Source: Paracoccus shandongensis (lineage in GTDB: Bacteria > Pseudomonadota > Alphaproteobacteria > Rhodobacterales > Rhodobacteraceae). From it: DNA of 46,615 nucleotides. The DNA is taken from contig NZ_JAFLRK010000034.1 of assembly GCF_017315735.1 (NCBI RefSeq), positions 1 to 46,615 of the forward strand, given 5' to 3'. Numbering within the stretch: the first letter of the stretch is position 1; each line of letters starts with the position of its first letter. The notes under the pieces were generated by a model. That model had not been told where the DNA came from. It saw only the letters and a program-made list of their open reading frames with translations, and did no database searches. This document shows, piece after piece, positions 17,675 through 25,367 of this stretch. Both the position numbers and the translations under genes were made by a program.

Positions 17675-18399
17675 GGCGCGGGCCCCGCATCGGGCAGCAG
17701 GATCGCGGGCGGCAGGGGGGCGGTCCGCAATTCTTCCCCGGTCAGGGGCGCGCCCAGGCTGCCCGCGTCCAGGATGCGGAAGCGGCCGATCAGGCCCGCC
17801 ATCCAGTCGAAACAGCCGATATCCAGCACGACCACCGCCATCCGCGCCGACAGCGCGCCCAGATGGCCCGCCAGCCTGTCGCGCGTTTCCGCGTCCAGGT
17901 CGGTCATCGGCTCGTCCAGGATCAGCAGCCCCGGGCGCATCGCCAGCGCCCCGGCCAGGACCACGCGCTGCGTCTCGCCCCCCGAAAGCCTGCGGCAATC
18001 GCGGTGGGCCAGGGCGGCCAGATCCAGCAGCGCCATCGCCTCGTCCACGCGGTCGGCGATGGCGGCGGGGGGCAGGCCCAGGTTTTCCGGGCCGAAGGCG
18101 ATCTCCTCGCGCACGGTGAAGGCGCGCCCGCTGAGTTGCAGATGCGGGCGCTGCGCGACGCATTGAACGGCCGCCACCCGTTCGGCGCGGCCGAGCGTGC
18201 GCCAGTCGCGGCCGTCGCAGGTGACGGTTCCCCGCCCCTCCAGCCTGCCGCCCAGGCAGCGGCCCAGCGTCGTCTTGCCCGAGCCGTTGCCGCCCAGGAT
18301 CGCCAGCCGGTCGCCCGGCCCCAGGGTCAGGTCGACGCCCGTGAAGACCTCCGGGCCCCCCGGCCAGGCGAAGGCAAGGTCGCGGAAGGCGAAGATCAC
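17671..18399 (-). CDS. ecfA1: ECF transporter ATPase EcfA1, H-loop lost
   Basis: 242 residues from GTG 18399, overlapping the ecfT stop as GTGA. Walker A is GGNGSGKTT, the signature is canonical LSGGETQRVVLAGAL and Walker B is LLILDEPMTDLD. At the H-loop position, where ABC ATPases have VTHD, the sequence is VVVLDIGCFDWM, so the switch histidine is missing. With EcfA2 it would give one complete site (EcfA2 Walker and His with the EcfA1 signature) and one degenerate site. It is part of the five-gene ECF unit. The longer open frame to 19047 covers ecfT in another frame and is not coding. Confidence 0.84.
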   Translation of the reverse strand: MIFAFRDLAFAWPGGPEVFTGVDLTLGPGDRLAILGGNGSGKTTLGRCLGGRLEGRGTVTCDGRDWRTLGRAERVAAVQCVAQRPHLQLSGRAFTVREEIAFGPENLGLPPAAIADRVDEAMALLDLAALAHRDCRRLSGGETQRVVLAGALAMRPGLLILDEPMTDLDAETRDRLAGHLGALSARMAVVVLDIGCFDWMAGLIGRFRILDAGSLGAPLTGEELRTAPLPPAILLPDAGPAP

Positions 18400-19139
18400 A
18401 GCAGCAGCATCCCGAACTGCACCAGCGCCAGCCCCACCAGCCCGCGCCGCAGCCGGACCTCGGCCCGGCTTTCCACCGGCGGGTCCAGCAGGCTGCGGCG
18501 GGGCAAGGCGCGGAAGCCGCGCATGTCCAGCAGTTCCGCCCGCATGGGCGCGTCGGTGATCAGGTTGCGCACCAGGGGCGTGGTCATCGCCCCCAGATGC
18601 CGCAGCCGCCCCCGGATCCCCCGGCCCCGCAGGCCGCGCAGGTGCAGGCTGTCGCGGACCTGGCGGATTTCCTCGGCAATCGCCTCGATCATGGAAAGGG
18701 GGGCGGTCAGAAGATAGGACACGGTCGGCGGCAGCCCCGCCGCGTCCAGCGCGCGGGCCAGATCGCCCGGGCGGGTGGTCATCACGAAGACCAGCCCGGC
18801 GGCCAGGATCAGCGAAAGGCGCAGGAAGACCAGGGCGGCATGGGCCATCCCCTCGGGGTAATAGGCCAGCGCGCCAAGCCGCGCGGGCGCGCCGCGCGGA
18901 ACCAGCATCCCCTGGACGATTGCCAGCGCGATCCCCGTGGGCACCATCAGCGCCCCGACGCGGGCCAGCAGGATGCGCCCGATCCCCAGCAGGAACCCCC
19001 CGGCCAGGGCGGCGGCCAGCCCCGCCAGCAAAACCGGCGCGGGCCACAGCGGCAGCATGGCCGCCACCGCCAGCACCAGCGCAAGCTTCGTCAGGGGGCT
19101 GGCGCAGTGAAAGCTGCGGCGCGCCGCGTCCGGGCCCAT
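18396..19139 (-). CDS. ecfT: ECF transporter transmembrane coupling protein EcfT
   Basis: 247 residues with about five hydrophobic segments in the first 165 residues. A cytoplasmic coupling region follows, with the two short Arg-containing motifs expected of EcfT (SLHLRGLRGRG and ELLDMRGFRALP, both Ala-Arg-Gly-like). It links the ATPase pair to the substrate-binding S component. It begins four bases after the ecfS stop and overlaps ecfA1, so the whole set is translated as one unit. Its presence with a single dedicated S component makes this a group I ECF transporter. Confidence 0.83.
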   Translation of the reverse strand: MGPDAARRSFHCASPLTKLALVLAVAAMLPLWPAPVLLAGLAAALAGGFLLGIGRILLARVGALMVPTGIALAIVQGMLVPRGAPARLGALAYYPEGMAHAALVFLRLSLILAAGLVFVMTTRPGDLARALDAAGLPPTVSYLLTAPLSMIEAIAEEIRQVRDSLHLRGLRGRGIRGRLRHLGAMTTPLVRNLITDAPMRAELLDMRGFRALPRRSLLDPPVESRAEVRLRRGLVGLALVQFGMLLL

Positions 19140-19143
19140 CGGG

Positions 19144-19725
19144 TCAGGCGCGCGAATGGCCCAGATAGGGCCAGTCTGACAGGCTGCGCGCGGGCAGGCC
19201 CCGCAGGATGGCCCAGGCCAGCACCGCCGTCGCCACCTTGTCGATGATGTTGCTGCCGATCACCGTCACCAGGACCGAGCCGAACAGGCTTTCGCCCACC
19301 TTCAGCAGATAGGCCACCGCGAAATCCGCGCCGCTGCCGGTGACGCCGCCGAACAGGAAGATGCGGATCGGCACCGCCACGACCGACAGCGCGACGGCGA
19401 TGACGACGCCCGCCACCGCGGCCCGCCACCAGCTGCGGAACATCCCCGCGCGCGCCAGCAGCCCGGCGGCGACCCCGACCACCAGCGCGACCGGCGCGAA
19501 AAAGGCCGCCGTCGGCCCCTGGATCAGCCCCCAGATCAGGTTCGTCAGCAGCCCGGTCAGCCCGCCGATCACCGGCCCGCACAGGACCGCGGCGACCACG
19601 GTGCCCAGGGAATCCAGGAAGATCGGCAGGTTCAGAAAGGACACCGCCTGGCCAAGCGCCATGTTGAGCGCGATGCCGATGGCGCAAAGAACCAGCGCGC
19701 GGCTGGACAGGACGGAAGGGGACAT
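19144..19725 (-). CDS. ECF transporter substrate-binding membrane component (S)
   Basis: 193 residues with about six helices, the size and topology of ECF S components. The start at 19725 (MSPSVLSSRALVLC) has AAGGA nine bases upstream. The opening helix ALVLCAIGIALNMALGQAVS and the LPIFLDSLGTVVAAVLCGPV segment resemble the vitamin/queuosine/thiamine-type S proteins, where small Gly-rich first helices pack against EcfT. I cannot name the ligand. It follows a PPC/DUF296 gene by 16 bases and precedes ecfT by four. No riboswitch that would reveal the ligand was recognised upstream. Confidence 0.78.
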   Translation of the reverse strand: MSPSVLSSRALVLCAIGIALNMALGQAVSFLNLPIFLDSLGTVVAAVLCGPVIGGLTGLLTNLIWGLIQGPTAAFFAPVALVVGVAAGLLARAGMFRSWWRAAVAGVVIAVALSVVAVPIRIFLFGGVTGSGADFAVAYLLKVGESLFGSVLVTVIGSNIIDKVATAVLAWAILRGLPARSLSDWPYLGHSRA

Positions 19726-19741
19726 GGGACACGATCCTTGG

Positions 19742-20170
19742 TTACGCGACAGGACGGACGACCAGCTCGTCATAGCCTGAAAGCGCGCAGGGCTCTCGGG
19801 CAAAGGACAGGCGGTCCAGCAGAAGAAGAACGATCTCGGCCGTGGTATAGACCGATGATCCCGGCAGCAGATGGCCCCCGAAGGCCCGCCCCTCGCCATC
19901 CGCGATGGTCAGGTGCAGATGCTCGCCCCCGGGGTCGATGGTTCCGGCCAGCGTGGTGATCTCGAAATGGCCGGCATAGCGGGTGCCTTCGGGCTTGTCG
20001 GCGTGGCGGATCAGGACCGAGGTCAGGCTGCCCACGCAGGTGACGACCGCCATCGCCGCCGCCCCGGTCCGGCGCTGGACGGCGCGCAGGCCCGCGATCA
20101 GGTCGGCGCCGGGTTCCAGTCGGACGGCGACAAAGCGGCCCGGGGATGTGGGGTCGGCGGATGGAAACAT
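19742..20170 (-). CDS. PPC/DUF296 domain protein leading the ECF operon
   Basis: 142 residues, a single PPC (DUF296) domain: FVAVRLEPGADLIAGLRAVQ, then AMAVVTCVGSLTSVLIRHAD, HLHLTIADGEGRAFGGHLLP and TTAEIVLLLLDRL. The His-rich HLHLTI strand and GGHL are the conserved features of this family, which forms trimers and in plants is joined to AT-hooks. No AT-hook or HTH is seen here, so DNA binding is not supported and an enzymatic or ligand-binding role is as likely. The start at 20170 is chosen because GGAGA lies about nine bases upstream, while it is too close to the ATG at 20179. Its position before ecfS suggests it handles the same metabolite. Confidence 0.75.
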   Translation of the reverse strand: MFPSADPTSPGRFVAVRLEPGADLIAGLRAVQRRTGAAAMAVVTCVGSLTSVLIRHADKPEGTRYAGHFEITTLAGTIDPGGEHLHLTIADGEGRAFGGHLLPGSSVYTTAEIVLLLLDRLSFAREPCALSGYDELVVRPVA

Positions 20171-20209
20171 GGGTGCCATTCTCCGGTCGAACGGGGTGAG
20201 ATGGGGATG

Positions 20210-20219
20210 GGGTGCACCC
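20210..20219. promoter_or_regulatory. 10-bp palindrome before the PPC-ECF operon
   Basis: GGGTGCACCC is a perfect palindrome 40 bases upstream of the PPC gene start, inside the likely leader. It could be an operator or a small hairpin; no regulator gene is adjacent. Confidence 0.25.
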
Positions 20220-20343
20220 ATGGTCCCGGCAAGGAACCTTCTGGCCGATCCCCCCAGGGCAAGTCAATCATCCCCGACAAGAAGCGCCCGGCCCCGCCGA
20301 TCCTGCCGCCCTCGACATGGGCGCAGGCCCCTTCCCCCCGGGA

Positions 20344-20395
20344 CTTCTTCTTCACCCAAATATCCCGCGGGGGTCTGGGGGCGCGAAGCCCCCAG
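20344..20395. terminator. Hairpin with conserved flank, 3' of tpa
   Basis: CTGGGGGC (20375-20382) pairs with GCCCCCAG (20388-20395) around loop GCGAA, eight perfect base pairs, directly downstream of the aminotransferase stop. On the far side lie CCGCGGGATATTTGGGTGAA and repeated GAAGAA (read on the minus strand). This combination of a GC stem, CGCGGGATATTT and GAAGAAGAAG is a form I associate with intergenic ends in Rhodobacterales, so it may be both a terminator and a dispersed repeat. Only one copy was found in this window. Confidence 0.55.
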
Positions 20396-20407
20396 CCTGA
20401 CCGCGCC

Positions 20408-21787
20408 TCACCCCATGACCTTCGCCAGCGCCCCGTCGATCACCTCGGTGATGCGGTCGATGTCGGCTTCCGTGGCGATCAGCGCGGGCGAGAGGCACAG
20501 CGTGTTGTTCAGCCCCGGCAGGGATCGGTTGGTGGCGCCGATGATCACGCCCTGGGCCAGGCACTCGGCCACCACGGCCTGCACGCGGCGTTCGTCCAGC
20601 GGCTCGCGGGTCTGCCGGTCCGCCACCAGCTCGGCCCCGCAGAACAGGCCCTTGCCCCGCACCTCGCCGATCACCGCGTGACGCTCTTGCAACACCCGCA
20701 GGTTTCCCATCAGCCGCGCGCCCATGGCCACCGTGTTCTCCAAGAGGCCCTCGTCCTCGATGATGCGCATGTTTTCCAGCGCCGCCACCGGCCCCGCCGT
20801 GCAGCCGCCAAAGGTCGAGATGTCGCGGAAATAGCCCAGGGGATCGCTGGCGTCGTCCTTGAACTGCTCGAACACCGCCTCGGTCGTCACCGTGCAGGAA
20901 ATCGCCGCATAGCCCGAGGCCACGCCCTTGGCCATGGTCACGATGTCGGGCTGGACCCCGTAATGCTGGTATCCGAACCAGGTGCCGGTGCGGCCAAGCC
21001 CGCAGACCACCTCGTCGATATGCAGCAGCACGCCGTATTTGCGGCAGATCTCCTGCACGCGCGGCCAGTATCCCTCGGGCGGCACGATCACGCCGCCGCC
21101 CGCCGTGATCGGCTCCAGCACGATGGCGCCCACGGTGTCGGGGCCTTCGCGCAGGATCGCCTCCTCGATGGCGTCCGCCGCGCGCTCGCCATAGTTCGCC
21201 ACGTCCCACTGCTTGCGGTATTCCAGGCAATGGGGCACGCGCACGAAGCCGTCGGGGTAGGGTCCGTATTGCGCCGCCCGCTGGTCCTGCCCGCTGGTCG
21301 CCAGCGTGCCGATGGTGGTGCCGTGGTAATCGCGGTCGCGGTAGAGGATCTTCCACTTCTTCCCGCCATGCTGCCTGTGGGCGATCTGGCGGACCATCTT
21401 GTAGGCCTTCTCGTTGGCCTCGGACCCCGAGTTCGAGTAATAAACCCGGCTCATCCCCGGCATCTTCTGGATCAGCCGTTCCGCGAACAGCGCCGCCGGG
21501 ACGTTGCCCGCAGCCCCCGCATAGTAGTTCAGCTTGACCAGCTGGTCGCGCACCGCATCGGCGATGCTGGTCCGGCCATAGCCCACGTTGACCGTCCACA
21601 CGCCGCCCGACACCGCGTCCAGGTATTCGCGCCCGGTCACGTCCCACAGCCGCATCCCCTTGCCTTCCACGAAGACGCGCGGGTCCACCGTTTCATAGGG
21701 CTTGTGCTGGCTCAGGTGGTGCCACACATGCGCCCGGTCGGCGGAAACCACATGCGACAGGTCGTTCGGGGGAAGGTCGAGGGACAT
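20408..21787 (-). CDS. tpa: Taurine:pyruvate-type class III aminotransferase
   Basis: 459-residue PLP-dependent class III aminotransferase. The start at 21787 (MSLDLPPNDLSHVV) is preferred because AGGAG lies just upstream; the N-terminal NDLSHVV and DAVSGGVWTVNVGYGRT are characteristic of Tpa from Rhodobacteraceae. YYSNSGSEANEKAYKMVRQI binds PLP phosphate, HIDEVVCGLGRTGTWFG carries the PLP-ring Asp, and K287 in VTMAKGVASGY is the Schiff-base lysine. Tpa moves the amino group of taurine to pyruvate, giving sulfoacetaldehyde and alanine. No xsc, pta or TauR-type regulator follows; the divergent neighbours are an XRE-cupin regulator and a Liv-type importer. The true amino donor could therefore be another omega-amino compound. 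Confidence 0.82.
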   Translation of the reverse strand: MSLDLPPNDLSHVVSADRAHVWHHLSQHKPYETVDPRVFVEGKGMRLWDVTGREYLDAVSGGVWTVNVGYGRTSIADAVRDQLVKLNYYAGAAGNVPAALFAERLIQKMPGMSRVYYSNSGSEANEKAYKMVRQIAHRQHGGKKWKILYRDRDYHGTTIGTLATSGQDQRAAQYGPYPDGFVRVPHCLEYRKQWDVANYGERAADAIEEAILREGPDTVGAIVLEPITAGGGVIVPPEGYWPRVQEICRKYGVLLHIDEVVCGLGRTGTWFGYQHYGVQPDIVTMAKGVASGYAAISCTVTTEAVFEQFKDDASDPLGYFRDISTFGGCTAGPVAALENMRIIEDEGLLENTVAMGARLMGNLRVLQERHAVIGEVRGKGLFCGAELVADRQTREPLDERRVQAVVAECLAQGVIIGATNRSLPGLNNTLCLSPALIATEADIDRITEVIDGALAKVMG

Positions 21788-21871
21788 GGAAAGGGGCTCC
21801 TGCAGGCTGGGGCCCGCCGCGTCGGGACGGGCAGCGATACGCCCGATTGTCGCGGGGAAGCGCCCTCCGAT

Positions 21872-21906
21872 CAACGGTGATTTCCTGCACGAAGCAGGTT
21901 GTTGAT
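21872..21906. promoter_or_regulatory. Nested inverted repeat in the tpa / XRE divergent promoter
   Basis: CCTGC-ACGAA-GCAGG (21885-21899) is nested in outer arms TCAAC (21872-21876) and GTTGA (21902-21906). GAAGCAGGT recurs 50 bases on at 21942-21950, just before the regulator start. The region separates tpa from the XRE-cupin gene and is the natural operator site for that regulator, controlling both directions. Symmetry is seen; binding is inferred. Confidence 0.45.
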
Positions 21907-21954
21907 TTCACGGCGCTCGGGCACACTCCGCTTCGGATAGGAAGCAGGTGAGCG

Positions 21955-22527
21955 ATGGGCAAGCCGCAGGACGACTCCGAGGACCGGCTGGTGGCGATGC
22001 GCCTGCGCGTGGTGCGCCGCGCCAAGGGGCTGTCGCAGCGCGAACTGGCGCGGCGCGCAGGCGTCGGCAGCGGCACCATTTCCCAGATCGAGTCGCTGTC
22101 GCTGAAACCCTCGGTCTCGGTCCTCAAGCGGATCCTGGACGGGGTGCCGATGGACCTGGCGACCTTCTTCAGCTTCGAGCTGCCCCTGGACCAGGACCGG
22201 GTGTTCCGCCGGGGCGAACACGTGAACATCGGCGCGCCGGGCATCCGCTATCTTCTGCTGGCCGCAGGCCGTCCCGGGCGCAACATCCAGATGCTGCACG
22301 AATTCTACGAGCCCGCCACCAGTTCCGGCCGCCATGTCCTGTCCCACGCGGGCGAGGAATGCGGCATCGTCATCCGCGGCACGCTGGAGGTGACGATCGG
22401 CGACGAGGTCCATGTGCTGAACGCGGGCGACGGCTATTATTTCAGCAGCACCCTGCCCCACCGCTTCCGCAACACCGGAACCGCCGTCTGCGAGGTCGTC
22501 AGCGCCTGCACGCCCCCCAGCTTCTAG
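21955..22527 (+). CDS. XRE-type regulator with C-terminal cupin domain
   Basis: 190 residues. Residues about 14-68 form an XRE helix-turn-helix (LRVVRRAKGLSQRELARRAG, then SGTISQIESLSLKPSVSVLK). Residues about 110-185 form a cupin_2 barrel (SHAGEECGIVIRGTLEVTIG, then LNAGDGYYFSSTLPHRFRNT). This domain order matches the PuuR/SutR-like regulators of amine, amino acid and sulfur-compound uptake, where the cupin senses the ligand. It is divergent from tpa across a 167-base gap containing an inverted repeat and lies 145 bases upstream of the Liv-type binding protein gene, so it probably controls both. Ligand unknown. Confidence 0.85.
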   Translation: MGKPQDDSEDRLVAMRLRVVRRAKGLSQRELARRAGVGSGTISQIESLSLKPSVSVLKRILDGVPMDLATFFSFELPLDQDRVFRRGEHVNIGAPGIRYLLLAAGRPGRNIQMLHEFYEPATSSGRHVLSHAGEECGIVIRGTLEVTIGDEVHVLNAGDGYYFSSTLPHRFRNTGTAVCEVVSACTPPSF

Positions 22528-22672
22528 CGTGGGCGGGGGCATCCGGTTTTCCGCAAGCCGTGACATGACGTTACTTTTTAAAGGCTTGTTTGACGGCCGG
22601 AACCCTTGCATCGTGCAGGGACCGGCGGAGGGCCAAGGGGACGCCGGCAAGAATGATGACCCGGGAGGAAAA

Positions 22673-23875
22673 ATGGACAAAATGCTACTCGCGGCCACAA
22701 CGGCCGGCCTTTTCGCGATGCCCGCCATGGCCGAGGTTTCGGACGGCGTGGTCAAGATCGGCATCCTGAACGACCAGTCGGGCGTGTATTCCGATTTCGG
22801 CGGCAAGAATTCCTATGAAGCGGCCCTGATGGCGGTCGAGGATTTCGGCGGCAAGGTTCTGGACGCCCCCATCGAGGTCGTGACCGCCGACCACCAGAAC
22901 AAGGCCGACATCGCGTCCAACATCGCCCGGCAATGGTATGACACCGAACAGGTGGACAGCATCATGGAGCTGACCACGTCGTCCGTGGCGCTGGCCGTGC
23001 AGGCGCTGTCGCGCGAGAAGAAGAAGGTCACCATGACCACGGGGGCCGCGACGACCGAACTGACCGGCGCGCAATGTTCCCCTTACGGCTTTCACTGGGC
23101 CTATGACACGCACGCGCTGGCCGTGGGCACCGGCGGCGCGCTGGTGCAGGAAGGCGGCGACAGCTGGTTCTTCCTGACCGCCGACTATGCCTTCGGCTAT
23201 TCGCTGGAGGAACAGACCAGCGCCTTCGTCAAGGAAAAGGGCGGCTCGGTCGTGGGATCGGTGCGCCACCCGCTGGCCTCGACCGACTTCTCGTCCTTCC
23301 TGTTGCAGGCGCAGGCCTCGGGGGCGAAGGTCATCGGGCTGGCCAATGCGGGCGCGGACACGCAGAACGCCATCAAGCAGGCCGCCGAATTCGGCATCAC
23401 CCAGGGCGGGCAGAAGCTGGCGGCGCTGCTGTTCACGCTGGCCGACGTGCATGGCTTGGGGGCCGAGGCCGCGCAGGGCCTGAACCTGACCGAAAGCTTC
23501 TACTGGAAGCGCACGCCCGAGTCCGAGGAATTCGGCCGCCGCTTCATGGAACGCACCGGGTCGATGCCCAACATGATCCACGCGGGCACCTATTCGACGG
23601 TGATGTCCTACCTGAAGGCCATCGAGGCCGCAGGCACCGACGAAACCGAGGCCGTCGCCGCCAAGCTGCATGAACTGCCGGTGAACGATGTCTTCGCCGA
23701 AGGTGGCAAGGTCGGTCCCAACGGCCGCCTGATCAAGGATGTCTATCTGATGGAGGTGAAGAAGCCCGCCGACATCACCGAGGACTGGGATTACTACAAC
23801 GTCCTGGCGACCATCCCGGGCGACCAGGCCTTCCTGGACCCGGCGGAAAGCGGCTGCCCGCTGGTCACGCAGTAA
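22673..23875 (+). CDS. Liv-type ABC transporter substrate-binding protein
   Basis: 400-residue type I periplasmic binding protein of the branched-chain amino acid/amide family. The start at 22673 follows GGGAGGAAAA and opens a Sec signal peptide (MDKMLLAATTAGLFAMPAMA). Mature sequence includes VVKIGILNDQSGVYSDFGGK, the two-lobed LivK pattern, and YDTEQVDSIMELTTSSVALA. Related proteins bind amides, aromatic acids, short-chain amines and other non-leucine ligands, so the name livK would be misleading. It is the first gene of a five-gene importer operon (livGFHM follow) beside tpa and the XRE-cupin regulator. The likely substrate is whatever Tpa deaminates, an inference from context. Confidence 0.85.
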   Translation: MDKMLLAATTAGLFAMPAMAEVSDGVVKIGILNDQSGVYSDFGGKNSYEAALMAVEDFGGKVLDAPIEVVTADHQNKADIASNIARQWYDTEQVDSIMELTTSSVALAVQALSREKKKVTMTTGAATTELTGAQCSPYGFHWAYDTHALAVGTGGALVQEGGDSWFFLTADYAFGYSLEEQTSAFVKEKGGSVVGSVRHPLASTDFSSFLLQAQASGAKVIGLANAGADTQNAIKQAAEFGITQGGQKLAALLFTLADVHGLGAEAAQGLNLTESFYWKRTPESEEFGRRFMERTGSMPNMIHAGTYSTVMSYLKAIEAAGTDETEAVAAKLHELPVNDVFAEGGKVGPNGRLIKDVYLMEVKKPADITEDWDYYNVLATIPGDQAFLDPAESGCPLVTQ

Positions 23876-23884
23876 GGCGCGCCC

Positions 23885-24664
23885 ATGACCGTTGCGCCAG
23901 TCCTGACGCAAACCGAGCCGCGGGTGGTCCTGTCCGCCCGCGGCCTTGGCAAGGATTTCGCGGGCTTCACCGCCGTCAACGATGTGGATCTGGACGTGGA
24001 ACACGCCCGCATCCACGCGCTGATCGGCCCCAACGGCGCGGGCAAGACCACGGTCTTCAACCTGCTGACCAAGTTCCTGCAACCCACGCGCGGCACCATC
24101 ACGCTGCGGGGCCAGGACATCACCCGGGAACGGCCCGACAAGGTCGCGCGCATGGGGCTGGTGCGGTCCTTCCAGATTTCCGCCGTCTTCCCGCACCTGA
24201 CCGTGCGCGAGAACGTCAAGGTCGCGTTGCAACGCCCGGCGGGACTGGCCGTGCAGTTCTGGAAGCCCTTGTCCGCGCTGGACCGGCTGAACGGGCGCGC
24301 CGACCAGTTGATCGACCACCTGGGCCTGACGCCATACCGCGACCACCGCGCCGCCGACCTGTCCTATGGCCGCAAGCGCGTGCTGGAGATCGCGACGACG
24401 CTTGCGCTCGACCCCCAGGTGCTGCTGCTGGACGAACCCATGGCCGGCATGGGGCAGGAGGACGTGCGCATAGTGGCCGAGATCATCCGCGACGTGGCGC
24501 AAACCCGCGCCGTGCTGATGGTCGAGCATAACCTGAACGTGGTCGCCGACATCTGCCACCACGTCACCGTGCTGCAACGCGGAGAGATCATTGCGACCGG
24601 GGATTACGCCACCGTGTCCGCCGATCCCCGCGTGCGCACCGCCTATATGGGAACCGAAGGATGA
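23885..24664 (+). CDS. livG: Liv-type ABC transporter ATPase (LivG)
   Basis: 259 residues. Walker A GPNGAGKTT, signature DLSYGRKRVLEIATTL (an SYG variant of LSGG usual in LivG-type subunits), Walker B VLLLDEPMAGMG and H-loop MVEHN. The C-terminal tail (DYATVSADPRVRTAYMG) is the Liv-family extension. It starts nine bases after the binding-protein stop and overlaps livF by four bases. It forms the ATPase heterodimer with LivF on the cytoplasmic face of LivH/LivM. Confidence 0.9.
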   Translation: MTVAPVLTQTEPRVVLSARGLGKDFAGFTAVNDVDLDVEHARIHALIGPNGAGKTTVFNLLTKFLQPTRGTITLRGQDITRERPDKVARMGLVRSFQISAVFPHLTVRENVKVALQRPAGLAVQFWKPLSALDRLNGRADQLIDHLGLTPYRDHRAADLSYGRKRVLEIATTLALDPQVLLLDEPMAGMGQEDVRIVAEIIRDVAQTRAVLMVEHNLNVVADICHHVTVLQRGEIIATGDYATVSADPRVRTAYMGTEG

Positions 24665-25365
24665 CGGCCCCGCTTCTGGAAACCGCCGGGCTTCAGGCCT
24701 GGTACGGCGAAAGCCATGTGCTGCACGGCGTGGACCTGCACGTCAACGAAGGCGAGATGATCTGCATCCTGGGCCGCAACGGCATGGGCAAGACCACCAC
24801 CCTGCGCGCGATCATGGGCATTTTGCGCAAGCGCACGGGCCGCATCAGTTTCGCGGGCCAGGACATGATGAACGTCCCCCTGCACAAGACCGCCCGCGCG
24901 GGCCTTGGTTTCGTCCCCGAGGAACGCGGCATCTTCGCCACCCTCTCGGTCGAGGAGAACCTGATGCTGCCGCCGAAGGTCGCCGACGGCGGCATGTCGG
25001 TGGCCGAGATCTATGCCCTGTTCCCGAACCTGCTGGAACGCCGGAACAGCCCCGGCACGAAGCTGTCGGGGGGCGAACAGCAGATGCTGGCCATGGCGCG
25101 CATCCTGCGCACCGGGGCGCGCTGCCTGTTGCTGGACGAACCGACCGAGGGGCTGGCCCCCGTCATCATCAACGCCATCGGCGACGTGCTGCGGCAGTTG
25201 AAACAACGCGGCATGACCGTGGTGCTGGTGGAACAGAACTTCCGCTTCGCCGCCACCGTCGCCAACCGCTTCTATCTGATGGACCATGGCACCATGACCG
25301 CCGAATTCCCGGTTTCCGATCTGCCGAACCGGATGGACCTGCTGCATCGGGAACTGGGGGTGTAA
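24661..25365 (+). CDS. livF: Liv-type ABC transporter ATPase (LivF)
   Basis: 234 residues, the standard LivF length. Walker A GRNGMGKTT, signature LSGGEQQMLAMARIL, Walker B CLLLDEPTEGLAP and H-loop LVEQN (His replaced by Gln, as is common in LivF proteins). The LLETAGLQAWYGESHVLHGV opening is typical. ATGA overlap with livG upstream and a two-base gap to livH downstream show one translation unit. Confidence 0.9.
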   Translation: MTAPLLETAGLQAWYGESHVLHGVDLHVNEGEMICILGRNGMGKTTTLRAIMGILRKRTGRISFAGQDMMNVPLHKTARAGLGFVPEERGIFATLSVEENLMLPPKVADGGMSVAEIYALFPNLLERRNSPGTKLSGGEQQMLAMARILRTGARCLLLDEPTEGLAPVIINAIGDVLRQLKQRGMTVVLVEQNFRFAATVANRFYLMDHGTMTAEFPVSDLPNRMDLLHRELGV

Positions 25366-25367
25366 CC

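Noticed and set aside
20171..20340. Riboswitch before the PPC-ECF operon
   Set aside because: I looked for thiamine, cobalamin and similar core motifs in the leader and found none; only a 10-bp palindrome is present.
19871..21880. 669-codon plus-strand open frame over the PPC and tpa genes
   Set aside because: Antisense to recognisable proteins, His/Arg/Gly-rich composition, no motifs.
22685..24577. 630-codon minus-strand open frame over the Liv binding protein and livG
   Set aside because: Antisense shadow; no conserved motif.
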